From contig JAJTIE010000001.1 in assembly GCA_021300195.1 (NCBI GenBank), positions 1-64,000 of the forward strand: a stretch of 64,000 nucleotides of DNA, written 5' to 3'. Within the stretch, counting starts at the first letter, position 1. Each line of letters starts with the position of its first letter. Under the pieces are notes generated by a model. That model worked only from the letters and a program-made list of their open reading frames with translations, was not told the DNA's origin and made no database searches. The translations under genes and the position numbers were made by a program. The DNA is from Bacteroidota bacterium. Its GTDB lineage: Bacteria > Bacteroidota > Bacteroidia > J057 > JAJTIE01. Below are positions 61,391-64,000 of the stretch, piece after piece.

Positions 61391-62578
61391 ATGAAACGAC
61401 CCGATCGAGCTGATTTTTTCCTTTACCTGGCCGTGGGGCTACTCGTAGCTTATCTGCTGGGCCTTGCACTGGGCTGGCCCGGCCTATGGGCTGCGCAGCA
61501 TGGAGACGAGGGCCACTACACCCGCAGCGCCCGCTACCTGGCTACGCAGCCCACAGCCGAGGGGCTGCGCACCTATCCCGAGATGAGCGGCCCCCTGCCA
61601 TTTGCCCTCTATGGGGTCTGGGGTTCTCTTTTTGGCTGGGAGCTGCCCACCCTCCGGCTGCTCAGCCTGCTCGTAGCCTGTGCCAGCGGCCTGCTGCTAT
61701 ACAGCCTGCTGCGCCGGCTGCATGCACCCGGGTGGCCAGCAGTGCTGGCACTGGCCTGGCTGCTGCTAAACCCCTATTGGGCAGGCCTCAGCCTGTATGT
61801 GTATACAGACATGCTGGCCGTGCTCTTTTTCCTGGGTTCCATCTATGCGCTGGTGGGCGGTTCGTTTTGGGGCTTTGTGGCCTGCGCCGCCGGCGCGGCC
61901 CTGTGCAGGCAGTACCTGGTGTTCTGGCCGGTGGGGGTAGCCCTATGGGCACTTATCGGCGGCTATCGCCAGTGGCCCTACGGGTGCTGGGCCCTGGGGG
62001 CAGGGCTTAGCCTGCTGCCCCTGGCGCTGCTCATGCTATGGTGGGGCGGCAGCGCACCCGATAGCCAGGTGCGCACCTTCTACCTACAGGAATCGTTGCG
62101 GTTTCATGCTTCTTTTTTCTGGCTCTATGTGGCCCTGCTGCCCCTGTGGCTGGCACCCTGGGCCCTGCCGCAGCTGCTGCGGGCGGGTAATGCCGGTGCC
62201 TGGATCCTGAGCCTGGCCCTGGCGCAGCTGTACTGGGTGGCACCCATAGGCCCCGGCACCGCGGCCCTTGCAAAAGGCGAGCAGCAGGTGGGCCTGCTAG
62301 ACCGGCTGCTGCTCCAGCTGCCCCCCACTGGCCGAGACATCATCTATGTAGCCCTGCTGGCCCTGGGCTTCCGCTGGCTGCTCATCCTGCTGGGCCGCAT
62401 ACGCCTGTGGGGCAAGCGACCCGATATGCGCAGCCTGCTGGTTATTGCCCAGCTTGTCTTCCTGGTGGGCATGTCTTTTTCCTACCTCTGCTGGGAAAAA
62501 TACCTGCTGCCAGTGGCCCTGCTGGGCCTACTCATGCTGCTGCACCGCCGTACGGATACACATGGCGTGGAAATGTAG
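61391..62578 (+). CDS. Polytopic membrane protein, GT-C glycosyltransferase-like
   Basis: A 395-residue protein with about ten hydrophobic segments. Right after the first one lies an acidic pair in a GDEGHYTRSARYLA context, the position and style of the catalytic Asp/Glu in the first loop of GT-C enzymes (ArnT, PMT and ALG10-like families), which transfer sugars from polyprenyl-phosphate donors. Substrate and pathway are not evident. The protein is smaller than most GT-C enzymes. It is divergent from folD. Confidence 0.65.
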   Translation: MKRPDRADFFLYLAVGLLVAYLLGLALGWPGLWAAQHGDEGHYTRSARYLATQPTAEGLRTYPEMSGPLPFALYGVWGSLFGWELPTLRLLSLLVACASGLLLYSLLRRLHAPGWPAVLALAWLLLNPYWAGLSLYVYTDMLAVLFFLGSIYALVGGSFWGFVACAAGAALCRQYLVFWPVGVALWALIGGYRQWPYGCWALGAGLSLLPLALLMLWWGGSAPDSQVRTFYLQESLRFHASFFWLYVALLPLWLAPWALPQLLRAGNAGAWILSLALAQLYWVAPIGPGTAALAKGEQQVGLLDRLLLQLPPTGRDIIYVALLALGFRWLLILLGRIRLWGKRPDMRSLLVIAQLVFLVGMSFSYLCWEKYLLPVALLGLLMLLHRRTDTHGVEM

Positions 62579-62630
62579 TGGCCGTATAGGTGCATAAAAA
62601 AGCAGGCATGCCCTATATTTAGAGGCCAGA

Positions 62631-62662
62631 TTGCAGGCTGGCAGCGAAAGCTGCTAACTTTG
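62631..62662 (+). promoter_or_regulatory. Promoter of the two-TM PAS-domain gene
   Basis: TTG (62631-62633), a 21-nt spacer and TAACTTTG (62655-62662) fit the Bacteroidota consensus. The implied leader before ATG 62711 is about 40 nt. Confidence 0.6.
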
Positions 62663-62710
62663 GGGCATTTTGCAAATTCTCGGGCTAGCGGCCTATATCT
62701 ACCTATATGT

Positions 62711-64000
62711 ATGAAGGTAAGTAGAAACATCCTACTCGTGCTGGTGCTCATGCCCATACTGGCTATTGGCATGGGGGCATGGTTCTTCCTGAAAAGCCAC
62801 GTGGCGCAGGAGGCACTACAGGCGGAGATAAAACAGGACCGGACCACCCTGGCGGATCTGCAGGCACTGCAGGCAGAGCTGAATAACCACATCGGCTACC
62901 TGCAGGTAGAGCTGCTGCAGCTACAGGTGCAGCAGCTGTATAGCAAGGATCAGGATAAGTGGGGCTTCTCTGGCAGCAACGACTTCAAGGCCAGTGCCCT
63001 GCCCAGCCCCAGCCGGGTACGCGCACTTTTTGACCCCGACCCCGACAGATTGGGCAACAACGACCGCATGGACGGCCTGAGTGCGGCCATTGGGCGTATG
63101 AACCGTGCCTATGCCGAGTTTAAACGGCATGTGCAGGCGGGCGACGACCTGCATGCCAAGGATGCCTATACCCGCAGTGTAGAGCAGCTGGAAAAGGCGC
63201 GTCCCTTTATCGACGGATTGATTCGCCTGAAGACAGCCCGCCTGCAGGAACGCCTGGACCAGGCCACAGCGCACACAGCCTCGTATCAGCAGCTGTTTTA
63301 CGCCCTGGTGGGCGGTATTATCCTGCTTGTCGTGCTCGCATTTATTGTGGTCTCGCGCAGCCTGCACCGCCCACTGAAGCAAATGCTGAGCCGCATGCAG
63401 CGCCGGCAAAAGCTGAAGGCCGTAAACAATGAGCTGGGACAGATAGCCAGCTACGTAAACAGGGTACAGGCCGAGCTGGATGCCACTGAGCTGGCAGTAA
63501 CCCAGGCGGCAGCTGGCCAGATCGAGTTTGCCATCCAGGAAGACCACCTGCAGCAGCGCCAGGTAACAGCCCTGCAGGAGCTGAAGGGCCAGTTTCGCCG
63601 CTTCGGTAGCGAGCTGCATGCCAAGGAGACCGAGCTGCGCCAGCAGCAGGAGCGCATACGCAAGCTGGAGGAGGGCATTGCCCAGGCCGAGGCCACCTAC
63701 GAGGCCCACCTGGCCGCCATCCAGAGCCAGATGGCTGTGCTGGAATACGACCCCAGTGGCAGCGTACACCGGGTGAACGACTACTTTGCCCAGCTAACCG
63801 GCGTAGACCCAGCCGAGGTGGTGGGCCGCAATGGCGATGGACCCTACAGCCCCCATGAGGGTAGCCTGGCACAGATGTGGAGCACCGTGAGCAACGGTGC
63901 CAGCTGGAAGGGCATTATAAAGCTGAAAAGTAAACAGCACCCCAACGGACTGATGCTGGCAGCCACCGCCACCCGCCTGAAACAGGCCGGGCCAGATAAC
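62711..64000 (+). CDS. Two-TM sensor protein with coiled coil and PAS domain (3' end outside window)
   Basis: 430 codons are visible and the frame is open at the right edge. Transmembrane segments at about 8-27 and 196-216 enclose a helical extracytoplasmic domain of about 165 residues with no recognised ligand motif. A long coiled coil (about 225-340, rich in Gln, Glu, Leu and Ala) leads to a PAS domain (about 341-430: VLEYDPSGSVHRVNDYFAQLTG). The layout is that of a sensor histidine kinase or a chemotaxis/GGDEF-type receptor; the output domain lies beyond the window. ATG 62711 (MKVSRNILLVLVLM) is preferred; it follows a consensus promoter. Confidence 0.8.
   Translation, partial: MKVSRNILLVLVLMPILAIGMGAWFFLKSHVAQEALQAEIKQDRTTLADLQALQAELNNHIGYLQVELLQLQVQQLYSKDQDKWGFSGSNDFKASALPSPSRVRALFDPDPDRLGNNDRMDGLSAAIGRMNRAYAEFKRHVQAGDDLHAKDAYTRSVEQLEKARPFIDGLIRLKTARLQERLDQATAHTASYQQLFYALVGGIILLVVLAFIVVSRSLHRPLKQMLSRMQRRQKLKAVNNELGQIASYVNRVQAELDATELAVTQAAAGQIEFAIQEDHLQQRQVTALQELKGQFRRFGSELHAKETELRQQQERIRKLEEGIAQAEATYEAHLAAIQSQMAVLEYDPSGSVHRVNDYFAQLTGVDPAEVVGRNGDGPYSPHEGSLAQMWSTVSNGASWKGIIKLKSKQHPNGLMLAATATRLKQAGPDN

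Overview
The window is chromosomal DNA from a G+C-rich member of the Bacteroidota, most likely a free-living, aerobic or aerotolerant one. Four things point there. A secreted S8 protease (31586-34936) ends in a type IX secretion sorting domain. Many genes have the Bacteroidota promoter (TTG, about 20 nt, TAnnTTTG). There is a TonB-dependent receptor with a carboxypeptidase-regulatory-like N-terminus. The peptidase set (M23, S9B DPP IV) and several families (DUF4421, the long M23 type) are typical of the phylum. I cannot name a genus.

Layout. 1-3410 (minus strand): an MmeI-like restriction-modification gene cut by the window edge, initiator tRNA, a cyclophilin and a Tat-exported superoxide dismutase. 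3552-7198 (plus): tandem-domain universal stress protein, tRNA-Glu, and an unusual carotenoid-desaturase-like oxidoreductase joined to a ferredoxin-reductase module, whose frame changes at an A9 tract. 7208-14900: J-domain chaperone, HtrA protease, TSUP permease, CAP-domain protein, a small exported protein and a TonB receptor. 14947-30044 is a long minus-strand run: SPFH protein, mnmA, DPP IV, AddB-like nuclease, exported cyclophilin, M23 peptidase, an A+T-rich reverse transcriptase gene, a gene remnant, gap, pgk and a NeuD-type acyltransferase. 30205-43385: TerC, the S8 protease, a complete RND efflux operon (adaptor, pump, TolC-like), an aminotransferase and two glutathione peroxidases. 43537-57195: a lone HsdR N-terminal-type protein, YifB/ComM, Ppx/GppA, a heme-binding lipoprotein, Maf, tRNA-Thr, RecQ, a glycosyltransferase and HmuS. 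57277-59276 is a compact A+T-rich type II restriction-modification operon. 59456-64000: galE, folD, a polytopic glycosyltransferase-like protein and the start of a two-TM PAS-domain sensor.

Themes. Oxidative and envelope stress functions are numerous (SOD, two Gpx, Usp, HtrA, DnaJ-like, SPFH, two PPIases). Four separate anti-phage-type loci are scattered through housekeeping genes rather than forming one island: MmeI-like RM, a UG/Abi-type reverse transcriptase, a lone HsdR_N protein, and an EcoO109I-like RM pair. Two of these (reverse transcriptase; EcoO109I-like pair) are visibly A+T-rich against a G+C-rich background, which suggests recent transfer. The best candidate for an undescribed system is the single-gene reverse transcriptase locus at 18222-19832. 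It has only 55 bp upstream of it, no partner gene, an HRDD active site, and a broken gene at its 3' side.

Limits: family names come from motif recognition only, without database searches. Most opposite-strand open frames are by-products of high G+C and are left out.
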